Below, piece by piece: positions 1-11,237 of a DNA stretch of 64,000 nt (position 1 is its first letter; each line of letters begins with the position of its first letter). A model generated the notes under the pieces. It saw only the letters and a program-made list of their open reading frames with translations. It did no database searches and was not told the DNA's origin. Position numbers and translations under genes: made by a program. The stretch is from Acinetobacter marinus (GTDB lineage Bacteria; Pseudomonadota; Gammaproteobacteria; Pseudomonadales; Moraxellaceae): assembly GCF_900096915.1 (NCBI RefSeq), contig NZ_FMYK01000010.1, positions 17,344-81,343 of the forward strand, read 5' to 3'.

Positions 1-57
1 AAATAAGTTTGAATTGAGACACATTTTTAATTACATTTTTGTTAAATTGTTTGACAA

Positions 58-1086
58 TTAATCAGCTTTTAAATGTTGTGTAGCGCAAGGTGTGAGCAGA
101 TTTTCCATCTGGTTGAGATAGGCGAGCGCTTCGTCGTGATTTGCCTCAAATCGTGGATGATAGTGGGGCAGAAGATAGCGAAGTTGTTGCTGAATTAACC
201 AAAATGGGCTGGGCAATAGTTGGTTATGGTGCTGTTTGGCGATGCGATACCATTCACGGCAAATCCAAATCTTGAAAAAATGCAGTTTTTTGGTGCGAAA
301 GCGAGAGTCTTGCACCATCAAATGCGCCACACCATCAATCCAAATATAAAACAAGATCGGCGTGACTATCGCACTGAGCAGATATCGAGAAAAGTAGCTT
401 CCCCCAAAATGCTGATATAGCTCGAAAGCGACACTACGATGTTCAACTTCTTCAGCGCCATGCCATTTGATCAGGTGGGTCAAGGTTGGGTCTGCGCCAA
501 GCTGTTGCCAATATTGATTTTGTAATGCGTATTGTCCAGTCACGCAGGTGAGATGCTCAATCGTGGCGATGATACCGAGTCGAGTCAGATCCCAGTTTTT
601 CGCCAAAAAATTTGGCAGTTTGACGCCCAAAGGTTGATCCGCCAAAATCTGATGACATAAAACATGCATGCGTTGCAGATTGCGCTGTGGATTGATGCCA
701 CGTTGGTTGAGGTAGTGATGATTCGCCTGGTCGTGCGCTTTGGCGTGCAGGGCTTCTTGACGAATAAAGGCTTGCACATCTTGCTTGAGCACAGGATCGT
801 TGATTTGATCGAGCACTTTATGAAACACCCGACAAAACCAAAACTCACCTTCGGGTAAAATCAGATTGATTTCATTAATAAAATAACTGGCGAAAGGCTG
901 TTTTGGAATCCAGTCTATCGGCGTGTCCTGCCAATCAAACTGTACTTTGCGCACGGTGATTTGATGCTCAATCGATCGCTGCTGCTGCACGTTTTTCGTT
1001 AGCTGTACGTTTTGAAGGGACTGCTTAAGCCGTTGACCATGCGTTTTGAGCGACCTGAATAAATTGCCTGTGTGGATACCAAACAT
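58..1086 (-). CDS. Metal-dependent hydrolase family protein (PF10118-like)
   Basis: A 342-residue soluble protein resembling the bacterial 'predicted metal-dependent hydrolase' family (PF10118). The sequence has ferritin-like acidic/histidine motifs expected of a two-metal site: an E in LPEGEF near residue 80, QEALHAKAH near 110, EHLT near 178, and HGAEEVEHRS near 210. A hydrophobic stretch near 235-260 could touch the membrane. It starts with ATG only 8 bp after the stop of engB on the same strand, so the two probably share a transcript. No substrate can be named from sequence, and the hydrolase label is a family name rather than a proven reaction. A small palindrome (AATTGT-TTG-ACAATT, about 43-57) sits at its 3' end. 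Confidence 0.75.
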   Translation of the reverse strand: MFGIHTGNLFRSLKTHGQRLKQSLQNVQLTKNVQQQRSIEHQITVRKVQFDWQDTPIDWIPKQPFASYFINEINLILPEGEFWFCRVFHKVLDQINDPVLKQDVQAFIRQEALHAKAHDQANHHYLNQRGINPQRNLQRMHVLCHQILADQPLGVKLPNFLAKNWDLTRLGIIATIEHLTCVTGQYALQNQYWQQLGADPTLTHLIKWHGAEEVEHRSVAFELYQHFGGSYFSRYLLSAIVTPILFYIWIDGVAHLMVQDSRFRTKKLHFFKIWICREWYRIAKQHHNQLLPSPFWLIQQQLRYLLPHYHPRFEANHDEALAYLNQMENLLTPCATQHLKAD

Positions 1087-1094
1087 TGCGAGTG

Positions 1095-1943
1095 TTACTT
1101 CTCGTTTGGATCGTCTACTTCACCTAAGATCGGAATGGCATCAATGTCAATGCCTTCAAGGAGATCAAGCTCTTGAATATGCGCTTGAGCATTGTCAGTT
1201 TCAGTGTCGCTATTTGAGTCGTCAGATTGTGTAATGGTAGAACCAAGACGACCTGCCATCACCATCGCCAGCTCATCCAAACCTTGGCGGTCAAGCGATG
1301 AAAAAAGCTGGATTGAAAATTTGAGTTTGAGTTGATTCAAGTCTTTTTTCACTTCAAGCAGGGCTTTATTGGCAGGACCACGATTGAGTTTGTCCGCTTT
1401 GGTCAGCAAGATATGCACAAACAGGTTCCGTGCGTGCGCCCATTCCAGCATCATGCGGTCAAAGTGTTGTAGTGGATGGCGAATATCCATCAATAAGACC
1501 AAACCTTGCAAGCTCTCCCGATGGATGAGGTAGTTTTCCAGTTCTTTTTGCCAAACTTTTTTCATTTCCTCAGGTACAGCGGCGTAGCCATAACCTGGTA
1601 AATCGACCAGACGTTGCTCAGGATTGCTCAGTGTAAAAAAGTTGATCATCTGCGTGCGACCTGGTCGTTTCGATGCACGAGCCAGTTGCTTTTGATTGGT
1701 CAGCGTATTGATTGCACTGGACTTGCCTGCATTTGATCGCCCTGCAAAAGCAATTTCATATCCCGTATCTTCGACACACAAATCGAGTTTTGGCGCACTC
1801 ATCAAAAATTCCGCCTGACGTAGCCAGTTCAACGCTTGCGATGAATAGGCACTGGTGGCATCGTCCGTCTTTTTGGCATAGCTGATTTTATGCTTTGGTG
1901 CGAGTTTGGCTTTGGTGTCTTTGGACTTTTGATAGCGGTGCAT
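1095..1943 (-). CDS. engB: Ribosome biogenesis GTPase EngB (YihA/YsxC)
   Basis: A GTPase of the TrmE-Era-EngA-EngB superfamily needed for late assembly of the large ribosomal subunit. Visible motifs are the G1 P-loop GRSNAGKSS (residues 68-76), G3 DLPGYG (about 114-119) and G4 TKAD (181-184). At 282 residues it is longer than the roughly 200-residue E. coli protein. The extra length is a basic N-terminal tail of about 40 residues and an acidic, Ser/Asp/Glu-rich C-terminal tail after residue 235, both likely disordered. It is the first gene of a two-gene unit with the downstream metal-dependent hydrolase. Identity is secure; the exact N-terminus is less so. Confidence 0.95.
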   Translation of the reverse strand: MHRYQKSKDTKAKLAPKHKISYAKKTDDATSAYSSQALNWLRQAEFLMSAPKLDLCVEDTGYEIAFAGRSNAGKSSAINTLTNQKQLARASKRPGRTQMINFFTLSNPEQRLVDLPGYGYAAVPEEMKKVWQKELENYLIHRESLQGLVLLMDIRHPLQHFDRMMLEWAHARNLFVHILLTKADKLNRGPANKALLEVKKDLNQLKLKFSIQLFSSLDRQGLDELAMVMAGRLGSTITQSDDSNSDTETDNAQAHIQELDLLEGIDIDAIPILGEVDDPNEK

Positions 1944-2126
1944 TTCAATTCATTGTGTCGTTGCTTGATGGGTATTATAAGTCATGTCGGCGAGATGTGA
2001 AGTTTTTCAGGACAATCAATCGGATCAATCCACAAGCTGAGCGATAAATGATTCGTATTGGATAAATTGACAACAGTTAAACTTGAGACTTAAGCATGAT
2101 GGACAATCTGGCGTAATCTTTGCTAA

Positions 2127-3227
<1,101 letters not shown>

Positions 3228-3257
3228 TCTGTTAAATTTTTGCTTTAATTTTTCAAA

Positions 3258-3296
3258 AGAAATCCCATCAAGTGAATGCTTGGTGGGATTTATTAC
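3258..3296 (+). terminator. Hairpin 3' of asparaginase
   Basis: AAATCCCATCAAG pairs with CTTGGTGGGATTT (one G-U pair) around a six-base loop. The T tract after it is short, so it is a moderate intrinsic terminator candidate for ansB. Confidence 0.6.
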
Positions 3297-3416
3297 GAGC
3301 GTTTATTGGTCTTTGTAGCACTTTTATTTCTTACCTGCACAAACGTACAATACGCCAAAAAATCGATGCGTTACATTGCTCACCCAAGTCAAAAAAGATG
3401 GTTAGGTGAGTCAATT

Positions 3417-4013
3417 ATGGAAATCTTTTTATATGCATTGAGTGTGATGTACAGCCCCGGACCTGTGAATTTTATGGGACTTAATGCAGGACTGACGGGA
3501 CAGCTTCGAAAAACCATTGGTTTCTTTTTAGGTGTCGGCTGTGCCATGTTGATTTTATTTATCATCATGGGAGTGGTTGGCGATGCGGTCATTCCAGAGC
3601 AGGGTTTGCATATCATTTCTTTGCTGGGTGCAATTTATACATTTTATCTTGCATTCAAAATGTTCTTTTCAAAGGTCGAAAGTACGGCACAGTCAACCCA
3701 AGCATTGACATTTATGAATGGGTTCTGGATACAGCTATTAAATCCCAAAGGCATATTAGTCATTTTACCAGTGACCACAGTGATGTATCCAGCTGCGAAA
3801 ATTACTGGTGAAATGATTTACCTGATTTCTATATTGATTTCAATTGGTGCAGCTGCAGCGCCGATGCTTTACGCCTTCGCAGGACAGGTGCTTGGGCGTA
3901 AGATTGCACAGCCGAAATGGTTTAATTGGTTAAACAAGATTATGGCAGTCTTTTTGATTTGGGTGGCAATCTTTATGTTGAAAGATTTTGTTGTAGGGTT
4001 GCATTTATTATAG
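3417..4013 (+). CDS. LysE/RhtB-type amino acid exporter
   Basis: An inner-membrane exporter of the LysE/RhtB superfamily, 198 residues with about six hydrophobic segments. The family signature near the N-terminus, SPGPVNFMGLN (about residues 12-22), is clear, with an LNPKG motif after midpoint. The open frame reaches back to 3276, but ATG 3417 gives the normal family N-terminus and has an AGGTGAG ribosome site at 3404-3410. The extra 47 residues would also overlap the terminator-like hairpin. It is convergent with the AraC-type gene at 4047-4865. The exported substrate is unknown. Confidence 0.88.
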   Translation: MEIFLYALSVMYSPGPVNFMGLNAGLTGQLRKTIGFFLGVGCAMLILFIIMGVVGDAVIPEQGLHIISLLGAIYTFYLAFKMFFSKVESTAQSTQALTFMNGFWIQLLNPKGILVILPVTTVMYPAAKITGEMIYLISILISIGAAAAPMLYAFAGQVLGRKIAQPKWFNWLNKIMAVFLIWVAIFMLKDFVVGLHLL

Positions 4014-4046
4014 AAGTTTAGAAATGATTGCTTTGCAATTAGCGGA

Positions 4047-4865
4047 CTACTGTGCTTTTTGCATATTACGCCACTGGGCAGGCGATAAACCAAAGGCTTG
4101 AATAAAGTGACGTGTCATATGGCTTTGATCAAAAAAGCCAGCCAAAAGCGCCGCATTAATGATCGGTTCACCATGTAAAAGATGAATCTTGACCAATTCT
4201 AAACGTCGCATAGTCATATAGCGATGCGGACTGGTGCCAAATAACAGCCGAAAATCTCGAGATAGGCTCCACCGATCTCGACCCGTTTGCTGTTCGAGCT
4301 GATCTAATGAAATGCTTTGTTCAGGATAACTTAAAATATATTCGCGGGCTCTTTGTGCTGCTTGATAGTCGAATTTATTATTATTTTTTTGAATATTTTC
4401 TGTACTTTGATTGAGGGCGATAACTAAGTCATACAGCGCATCTTCTTCCTCAAGCAATTCAAGTGGACGATCCATATGCTGTAAAAATCGATGAGTCGCC
4501 CGTATCACACGAGTATCTGTACTCAATCCATGTTTGATAAAAGGTAAGGCTTGTCCTTGTAAAATATTTTGGATAATTGAAGGTTCGATATAAACCATTT
4601 GATAGCGAAAGCCATGTGCTGATCCCGCATGTCCATCATGCTTTTCATCAGGATAAAGCACCATTGCCATACCAGATTGGCTATGTTGCATTTCTCCACG
4701 ATAGTGAAAACTTTGAACTCCTGACAGTGTGCGCCCTATAGCATATGTATCATGACGATGGGCTGCATAAGCATAATTCGAAAAATAGGCTTCGATACGT
4801 TCAAACCGATTGTTTTGATTGGAGGCATGAAAGATCCAGTCTTTTTCAGAATTTGCTTGTGACAC
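4047..4865 (-). CDS. AraC-family transcriptional regulator
   Basis: A 272-residue regulator with an N-terminal AraC-type cupin ligand domain (about 1-150) and a C-terminal double helix-turn-helix domain (about 175-270). The typical AraC C-terminal pattern is present: DQLEQQTGRDRWSLSR, then GTSPHRYMTMRRL, then GFFDQSHMTRHF and GLSPAQWR. Such proteins bound to LysE-type exporters often control them. Here the two genes converge tail to tail, so a regulatory link is only suggested by closeness. Confidence 0.9.
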   Translation of the reverse strand: MSQANSEKDWIFHASNQNNRFERIEAYFSNYAYAAHRHDTYAIGRTLSGVQSFHYRGEMQHSQSGMAMVLYPDEKHDGHAGSAHGFRYQMVYIEPSIIQNILQGQALPFIKHGLSTDTRVIRATHRFLQHMDRPLELLEEEDALYDLVIALNQSTENIQKNNNKFDYQAAQRAREYILSYPEQSISLDQLEQQTGRDRWSLSRDFRLLFGTSPHRYMTMRRLELVKIHLLHGEPIINAALLAGFFDQSHMTRHFIQAFGLSPAQWRNMQKAQ

Positions 4866-5109
4866 CTTGATTCATCCCAAAGGTTTTGATTAGTGTAGAG
4901 GAATTCGTTGTAGATACCTATACGCAATTGTGCAATCGAAACACTGAATAATGGAATACACCGTACTTTTCTTGCGCAAATATGGCATGCATCGCTGGTT
5001 TTGCGTTAGAATTAGCCCCCCATTTTTAACCGTATAGCGTGATGATTGATCTACTTATTGCGTGTAGATCAGCATACTGCGGTTTTGTCTCCCTTGGAAT
5101 AAGCCACCT

Positions 5110-6093
5110 ATGTCAGCCTCTACGTCTATTCAAACCCCTCGCATCAGCGTTGCGCCAATGATGGATTGGACGACACGAGACTATCGTTATTTTGCCCGTT
5201 TGTTCAACCCGAATATCGTGCTCTATACCGAGATGGTCACCACGGGTGCGATGATTCATGGTGATGCAGCTCGACATTTGGACTTTAGCCAACAAGAGCA
5301 TCCGATCGTCTTACAACTTGGCGGTTCCAACCCACAGGATTTGGCGACCTGTTCCAAGATGGCACAGGACTGGGGTTATGATGAAGTTAATCTCAACGTC
5401 GGCTGTCCAAGTGATCGTGTACAGAATAATAAAATTGGCGCATGCCTGATGGCAGAGCCTGACTTGGTTGCAGAATGCATCCATGCCATGCAACAGGCAG
5501 TGACGATTCCCGTCACTGTGAAGCATCGCATCGGTATTGATGAGATGCAGTCCTATGAAGAGATGTTACATTTTGTCGATACCGTGGCGAAAACGGGTTG
5601 TACGCACTTTGTGGTACATGCACGGATTGCCATTTTGCAAGGCTTATCCCCGAAAGAAAATCGGGAAGTGCCACCACTTCGCTATGATGACGTGTATCGA
5701 TTGAAAAGAGAGCGTCCGCATTTGACCATTGAAATCAATGGTGGAATCAAAACTGTTGCAGAAACCAAAGCGCATCTTGCGCATGTCGATGGTGTGATGA
5801 TTGGGCGTGAAGCCTATCACAATCCGTATCTATTAGCAGAACTGGGCGAATTGTGGCAACTCGATGCACCCAATCGTTTTGAAATCATGGCGCAGATGAT
5901 GCCATATTTTGAACAACGTCTTGCGCAAGGCGCACCAATCTCAGTGCTGACACGGCATATTTTGGGTTTATTTCAACACCTTGCAGGCGCTCGAAAATGG
6001 CGTCAGGCGCTAAGTGGGGGTAATGCCAAAAGCCTAAAAGATGTAGAGCACGCAGTTGAAATGATGAGGCAATGTCTCGAAGTCGGTGCGTAA
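5110..6093 (+). CDS. dusA: tRNA-dihydrouridine(20/20a) synthase DusA
   Basis: An FMN-dependent enzyme that reduces uridines in the tRNA D-loop. It opens with the family hallmark SVAPMMDWT (about residues 13-21). The FMN/substrate loop VNLNVGCPSDRVQ (93-105) and the catalytic cysteine in IGACLM (about residue 112) are present, followed by KHRIG and the phosphate-binding NGGI and GREAYHNP motifs. The length (327 aa) is normal. ATG 5110 is preceded by a weak GGAATAAG ribosome site. It is a single gene, convergent with the PhyH-type gene. Confidence 0.95.
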   Translation: MSASTSIQTPRISVAPMMDWTTRDYRYFARLFNPNIVLYTEMVTTGAMIHGDAARHLDFSQQEHPIVLQLGGSNPQDLATCSKMAQDWGYDEVNLNVGCPSDRVQNNKIGACLMAEPDLVAECIHAMQQAVTIPVTVKHRIGIDEMQSYEEMLHFVDTVAKTGCTHFVVHARIAILQGLSPKENREVPPLRYDDVYRLKRERPHLTIEINGGIKTVAETKAHLAHVDGVMIGREAYHNPYLLAELGELWQLDAPNRFEIMAQMMPYFEQRLAQGAPISVLTRHILGLFQHLAGARKWRQALSGGNAKSLKDVEHAVEMMRQCLEVGA

Positions 6094-6152
6094 GTGCTAT
6101 TGAATGATCAACAACACTTCATTTGAGAATCTAAGCGATCAATTTTAAAGGA

Positions 6153-7271
6153 CTACTTTGAGGTAATTTCGGCAGGATCAGTGGCACGCTTTAGCCCGAC
6201 ATCACGCCACGGATTTTTGCGAATTCCTTTTTCTTCCATCATGTCCATGCCCCACCATAATGCGGGAATCAGGCGACTTTTCACCAAGGGTAAACGTGTT
6301 GGATCAAATCCAGCCCACGGCAAGAACGGATTGCGCCGTGCAAACGCCCATAGCTCGATGCGCATCGATGGACGTGCGCTCAAACCTCGTGCATGAAAAC
6401 CATAGGTATCAGCAATCACTAAAGTATTGGCTTTGACCGCAAACTTTTTCGGTGCACCATAGCCCAAATCAGCCAGCTCACTTTCCTTGATCCGAAAAGA
6501 ACCCCGCTGTGACATACGATCACTGTCTTGAATGTTCAGCGCACGCTCACGCTCCCATGCCAAACGCCGATCATTGAGAATGTGCGAGCCCGCCACATAG
6601 ACAAAAGGACCTTCATCTTCAGCCACATCGGTGAAAAATAACCATGCTTTCATACTTGGGTGAAAGGTATCGCTATGCAGTGCTGTTTGTGGGTCAGGGC
6701 GAGATTTTCGTACTTGGGAAATGATCACCTGCACGTAGTACAAAGGCTGTAGTTTAAAACTGCCGACATAGTTGATCAGATTTTGCCAATGTCGAGAGTC
6801 GATCAATTTTTGTGTATTTGGCAGATCGGGGAGTGTACGAAAATCCAGCGCCATACGCCGTGTGACTGTATCGCCTTGTAGGGTTTCACGGGTAGGCAAC
6901 GGTGTTTCAGTCAGTTCGGTTTTTAAGGTTTGAAACTCCGCCTCAGGCAGAAAATTTTCTTTGAGAATAAAGCCATTTTGCTGATATTGCGCAACCTCAT
7001 CACGACTTAAAAATTGTGCTAATTTTTCACGGCGTGCATTGGCAAGTTGAAACCCTTGTTTGACCCGCAGCTCATGCAGTCCCATATCATTGAGATGGCT
7101 ATTGCCGAGGATGGGATGATCGACAAAGGAGCTGGCTGTGGAAAAGGTCGTCGCCAACCACCACGGAAATTTCACAGGATCTGATTTGGCGATCTGTTTC
7201 AGTTCTTGCCAAGCCTGCTTTGTTTGTGGCTTTTGCCAAAACTGCTGAATTTGCTTGAATTTTTTCTTCAT
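6153..7271 (-). CDS. Phytanoyl-CoA dioxygenase (PhyH) family protein
   Basis: A putative Fe(II)/2-oxoglutarate oxygenase of the PhyH family (372 aa). The iron-binding HxD is seen in LHSDTFHP (about residue 197), followed by DEGPFVYVAGSH, with the distal histidine in GFHARG and the 2-oxoglutarate arginine in RPSMRIELW. The N-terminal 60 residues are basic and of no known family. It lies 44 bp downstream of gshB on the same strand and may be co-transcribed. The substrate is unknown. Confidence 0.8.
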   Translation of the reverse strand: MKKKFKQIQQFWQKPQTKQAWQELKQIAKSDPVKFPWWLATTFSTASSFVDHPILGNSHLNDMGLHELRVKQGFQLANARREKLAQFLSRDEVAQYQQNGFILKENFLPEAEFQTLKTELTETPLPTRETLQGDTVTRRMALDFRTLPDLPNTQKLIDSRHWQNLINYVGSFKLQPLYYVQVIISQVRKSRPDPQTALHSDTFHPSMKAWLFFTDVAEDEGPFVYVAGSHILNDRRLAWERERALNIQDSDRMSQRGSFRIKESELADLGYGAPKKFAVKANTLVIADTYGFHARGLSARPSMRIELWAFARRNPFLPWAGFDPTRLPLVKSRLIPALWWGMDMMEEKGIRKNPWRDVGLKRATDPAEITSK

Positions 7272-7315
7272 AATTTGATCATGCGAGCGAGTAATGACTG
7301 CTCACCCACATTCCT

Positions 7316-8272
7316 TTATGTATTGCGTTTTGTGCTGACACCTTGCTCTAACACATTGAACAGATCGTCGGCAATCGATGTGCCAAATTGATCGTCGATT
7401 TCACGGATACAGGTCGGGCTAGTGACATTGATTTCAGTGACATAGTTGCCAATCACATCAAGTCCAACAAAGACCAGACCTTTTTCACGTAAGAAAGGAC
7501 CAATCTTTTCTGCGATTTTTCGATCATTCTCGGTCAATGGACGTGCTTCACCACGTCCGCCTGCGGCAAGGTTGCCACGGGTTTCGCCATTTTGTGGAAT
7601 ACGTGCGAGGCAGTACGGGACAGGTTCGCCGTTGATCATTAGGATGCGCTTGTCGCCATCCATGATTTCGGGAATGTAGCGCTGTGCCATGATCGGCAAT
7701 TTGCCATTGTCGCTGAGCATTTCTAAGGTCGAGCCAATATTTGCACCGTCCGCCGTCAGTCTAAAAATGCCCGTACCACCCATGCCATCCAGTGGTTTGA
7801 CGATCACATCTTGATGGGTGTGGAGAAATTCCCGAATCAGTGATTGCTGTGAAGTCACCAAAGTAGGCACTTGTAATTCTGGAAATTGGGTGGCAAACAA
7901 TTTTTCATTGCAGTCACGTAGCGATTGTGGCTTGTTAATAATCCACGCACCCTCACGTTCAGCTTGTTCAAGAATATAGGTGGTGTAGACAAAATTCATG
8001 TCAAATGGCGGATCTTTTCGCATCAAGATCACATCGAAATCTGCCAATGACTGCGCAGACTTTTCACCAAGCTCATAGTAATGGTTGTAATCTTCAAAGA
8101 CTTGGAGCGGTGCAATCAAGCCAAAGGCTTTGCCTTGGTCAATATATAAATCTTGTTGTAGCGCATAGCTGAGCTGGTGCCCACGACGTGTGGCTGCCCA
8201 AAGCATTGCCATGGTGGAGTCTTTTTTTAGATTGACTTGTTGAATAGGATCCATGACCACCAGTACACGCAT
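7316..8272 (-). CDS. gshB: Glutathione synthetase
   Basis: Joins gamma-glutamylcysteine and glycine using ATP, the second step of glutathione synthesis. The 318-residue length matches proteobacterial GshB. The N-terminal domain opens VLVVMDPIQQVNLKKDST, and the ATP-grasp part has VKPLDGMGGTGIFR (about 157-170), MAQRYIPEI, GDKRILMINGEPVPY and the C-terminal DVIGNYVTEINVTSPT. The start ATG at 8272 is unambiguous. A transcription terminator for phoU lies just upstream. Confidence 0.96.
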   Translation of the reverse strand: MRVLVVMDPIQQVNLKKDSTMAMLWAATRRGHQLSYALQQDLYIDQGKAFGLIAPLQVFEDYNHYYELGEKSAQSLADFDVILMRKDPPFDMNFVYTTYILEQAEREGAWIINKPQSLRDCNEKLFATQFPELQVPTLVTSQQSLIREFLHTHQDVIVKPLDGMGGTGIFRLTADGANIGSTLEMLSDNGKLPIMAQRYIPEIMDGDKRILMINGEPVPYCLARIPQNGETRGNLAAGGRGEARPLTENDRKIAEKIGPFLREKGLVFVGLDVIGNYVTEINVTSPTCIREIDDQFGTSIADDLFNVLEQGVSTKRNT

Positions 8273-8314
8273 GATTTTTAACTCAATCTATTTTCATTGG
8301 GGCTACAGTATAGT

Positions 8315-8372
8315 CAAAAAAATCGACACTGAGTATTGCAAATTGGAATACGCAGTGCCGATTGCTGTCTGG
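8315..8372 (-). terminator. phoU rho-independent terminator
   Basis: On the minus strand an imperfect 16-bp stem (outer CGAT/ATCG, inner CACTG/CAGTG and GTATT/AATAC) is followed by seven Ts. It lies between phoU and gshB, so it separates their transcription. Confidence 0.75.
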
Positions 8373-8427
8373 TTTTGGTAAATGGGCTTAACAGACTCTA
8401 AGCCATGACTTTGGGGGCTGAAAAACT

Positions 8428-9168
8428 TTAAACATCTTTGGAGTTGGATTTGCCTTGGATTTTCTGCTCGACTTGCTCAAAGTCGGTATGGCGCACATCC
8501 AACCCTTTGACCATATAAATCACTTGCTCAGAGATGTTACGAGCATGGTCGCCGATGCGCTCTAAAGAACGCAGTACCCACATCACATTAATGACCCGAC
8601 TAATATGGCGTGGATCTTCGATCATATAAGTCATGAGGGCACGCATCGCAGAAGAATATTCACGGTCGATGTCGGCATCGGCACGCATCACATGCAAGGC
8701 AGCTTCAGCATCTAGTCGAGCAAAGGCATCCAGTGCTTCACGGATCATGATGCGTACTTGGTTGCCGATATGGCGTGTTTCCATATAACCACGCGGGGAT
8801 TCGCCGTCCTCAGAAAGTGCTTGGGCGATACGGGCAATTTTCGCCGCCTCATCACCAATGCGTTCAAGGTCGGTATTGGCTTTACTCATCGCCAGCACCA
8901 TACGCAGATCACTGGCAGCAGGATGACGACGTGCCAAAATCAAAGTCAAGGCTTCATCAATATCACGTTCCAGTTGATTGACCGCATTGTCCTCTTCTTG
9001 CACCTTTAATGCCAGATCGAGATTGGTGTCGAGCAGGGCATGGATGGCATTGGCAACTTGCTGTTCAACCAACCCACCCATCGCCATAAACATGGTATTG
9101 ACGTCTTGTAGGTTCTCGTTGAATTGCGATGAAATATGATGACTAAACACTGAGGTCGATGGTTCCAA
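8428..9168 (-). CDS. phoU: Phosphate signalling protein PhoU
   Basis: A negative modulator of the PhoR/PhoB phosphate response that also acts with the Pst transporter. The all-helical protein contains two PhoU repeats, each with the metal-binding E/DxxxD-type motifs (ERDIDEAL and ERIGDEA in the first, DADIDREY and ERIGDHARNI in the second). I place the start at TTG 9168, where the AGGAG at about 9177-9181 is 8 bases away. The frame also opens at GTG 9177, but that would overlap the ribosome site. No pst genes lie in the window. Confidence 0.92.
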   Translation of the reverse strand: MEPSTSVFSHHISSQFNENLQDVNTMFMAMGGLVEQQVANAIHALLDTNLDLALKVQEEDNAVNQLERDIDEALTLILARRHPAASDLRMVLAMSKANTDLERIGDEAAKIARIAQALSEDGESPRGYMETRHIGNQVRIMIREALDAFARLDAEAALHVMRADADIDREYSSAMRALMTYMIEDPRHISRVINVMWVLRSLERIGDHARNISEQVIYMVKGLDVRHTDFEQVEQKIQGKSNSKDV

Positions 9169-9261
9169 GATAAGCACTCCTAAAAATTGTAAACTTTTTA
9201 GCCAATATTAAATAGCGCTGATGTGAAGTTTTTATGACAAATCACGCAGGATCGTGAGAAA

Positions 9262-9735
9262 TCAACCAAGATTAAAAAAATAAAGCAAGGTGCCAAGGCT
9301 TAATAGCGTGGTTGCGCCAAGTTCCGTCACCATCAAAGCCCACATAAATCCTGAAATCAAAAAGGCTGGAAGCTGAAATTTTCCGAGACGATGCGGTTTG
9401 AGGAATTGATTCGAGGTGTCTTTGAGCATGCCATGAATGATGTAGCTCAGCACCGATGCCAAGAAAAACAGTAGATTAGCGCCAGCACAGACCAATAGCA
9501 GCCATTCAGGCAAGATCGAAAAAAAGCACAATACCGCAATAATCAAGCACGCAGGCGCATAGAGCAGGGCAGAACGGTGCGCAATATCGACATAATAATG
9601 TGCTCGAGCGGACGGTGACTTACGAATTTGTAGGTATTTCCACACCCCAGTCCACATCCCGATCAACAGAAAAAGTGCACTGGCAAGAATGGCGATTTGT
9701 ACGGCGAGATTGAGCGAAATGGGCTGATAATCCAT
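9262..9735 (-). CDS. Hypothetical four-helix membrane protein
   Basis: A 157-residue protein with four predicted transmembrane stretches (about 8-30, 52-72, 75-97 and 122-150) separated by short charged loops. No family was recognised. The N-terminal part up to KYLQIRKS and the HRSALLYAPAC segment recall small uncharacterised inner-membrane proteins of Acinetobacter. It sits between phoU and a divergently read exported protein. Confidence 0.7.
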   Translation of the reverse strand: MDYQPISLNLAVQIAILASALFLLIGMWTGVWKYLQIRKSPSARAHYYVDIAHRSALLYAPACLIIAVLCFFSILPEWLLLVCAGANLLFFLASVLSYIIHGMLKDTSNQFLKPHRLGKFQLPAFLISGFMWALMVTELGATTLLSLGTLLYFFNLG

Positions 9736-9920
9736 AATTAAACATTCTATCCATATGATAATTATTCAAATTTTTTACACGGTTAATCAAAATATTTAAC
9801 TGTTTGTATAAAAAATGATGTTAATATTTTGCTATTGCACAGTTTATGTGAATTTTGTGCGCTTTACGATGCATTGTGGCGATCGTTTTTTATTTTTGAA
9901 TCTGATTATTGAGGCGAAAA

Positions 9921-11048
9921 ATGAAATTAAACTCTCTCAGATTGGCGATGTTCGGCGTGTGTGCTGTATCTAGCTTGTCTTTTTCAACTGTGGTGAACGC
10001 TGCAAATGATGCAATTGAAGCGGATCCACAAGCCATTGCACAGCCTGAGCCACCGACTGGAACGGTACTGGATATTATTCCTGAAACCATCGATAGCACG
10101 CCGACCATATTGCCACCGCAGTCCGATCGTAAAAATGTTCCCTCAACCGAAGAAACCAAAGACAATTCTTGGTGGGATCGTGCCCAAGCGAAATATAGCA
10201 ATAGCCTACAAAAACGTGCGCATAGCATTGATAACTGGTTCGGTGAGCCTGATCCGAATGAGCCTGCGTGGGCGACCTTGCGCATTATCCTCGATACCGA
10301 GTGGGATGAGTATGATGACTTCAATGTCAAGCCACGTGTGCGTGGTAAAGTCAAATTACCGACCTTAGAAAATAAGCTCAGTGTGGTGTTTGGTGATGAC
10401 AGTTTGGATAATGAAATCCGCAACAGCGTCTCCATGGGCAATGAAAACCCACGTGGTGATCGCAACAAAACCTTAGACAGTGAACAGTCCAAAAATGACA
10501 ATTCATCCATCGCATTGCGTTGGTCGCAGTGGAAAAATCCGTGGGGTATCGATACCGACGCCGATCTCGGGATACGCTCTGGGGACGATGTCTATGCACG
10601 ACTCAAAGCGGAAAAGGATTGGGATTTAAATAACGACTTTACCACCCATGCCGAACAAATCTATCGCTATGGCTTAGATAGTAAGCATTATTTGCGCACC
10701 AACTTGGAACTGCGTCATGCTCGCCCAAATCAAGCCTATTTTACCGATCAATTGTCCTTGACCTACACCGATGACGATGAAGAGCAGGACTTTGGCTGGG
10801 ACAATCGCATTTATCGTCAGCATCAGTTTTTCCATGATCACTGGTTTAACTATGGCATCTACACAGGCGGTGACATCGAAGATAACACCCCAGAATTAGA
10901 CAGTTGGGGGCCGTTTTTGGGATGGCGTCAACCGCTATGGCGAGAATGGTTTTTCGTCCAAGCCGAGCTGAATTATTATAACGATAAGGACGAAGATCGT
11001 GATCATCATGTCGGTGCTTTATTACGTCTTGAAACGTGGTTTAAATAA
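9921..11048 (+). CDS. Exported protein, probable outer-membrane barrel
   Basis: An unrecognised 375-residue exported protein. It has a clear signal peptide with cleavage after STVVNA (about residue 27), then a Pro/Thr-rich linker to about residue 75. The remaining chain is rich in alternating aromatic, Asp and Arg residues, as in outer-membrane beta-barrels, and ends in a terminal Phe-Lys. ATG 9921 follows GAGG at 9911-9914; the frame extends to a TTG at 9909. A terminator follows at 11075-11110. Confidence 0.75.
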   Translation: MKLNSLRLAMFGVCAVSSLSFSTVVNAANDAIEADPQAIAQPEPPTGTVLDIIPETIDSTPTILPPQSDRKNVPSTEETKDNSWWDRAQAKYSNSLQKRAHSIDNWFGEPDPNEPAWATLRIILDTEWDEYDDFNVKPRVRGKVKLPTLENKLSVVFGDDSLDNEIRNSVSMGNENPRGDRNKTLDSEQSKNDNSSIALRWSQWKNPWGIDTDADLGIRSGDDVYARLKAEKDWDLNNDFTTHAEQIYRYGLDSKHYLRTNLELRHARPNQAYFTDQLSLTYTDDDEEQDFGWDNRIYRQHQFFHDHWFNYGIYTGGDIEDNTPELDSWGPFLGWRQPLWREWFFVQAELNYYNDKDEDRDHHVGALLRLETWFK

Positions 11049-11074
11049 TCGCTAGACATTGCTTTTATCAAAAA

Positions 11075-11110
11075 CAACCCGACCGTGAACTGTACTAAGT
11101 CGGGTTTTTA
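11075..11110 (+). terminator. Rho-independent terminator
   Basis: ACCCGAC pairs with GTCGGGT around a 15-base loop and is followed by a TTTTT run. It ends the transcript of the exported protein before the glycine-zipper gene. Confidence 0.8.
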
Positions 11111-11237
11111 TTGTCAAAATTCACTCAAAATGTGACCGAAGCTACAGCCTAGTCACAAAGCGATAACGAAAAGTGCATGATTCATTCCTATTCAGTTTGC
11201 ATACTGAATCCATAAACGACGAGAAAGGAAAATAACC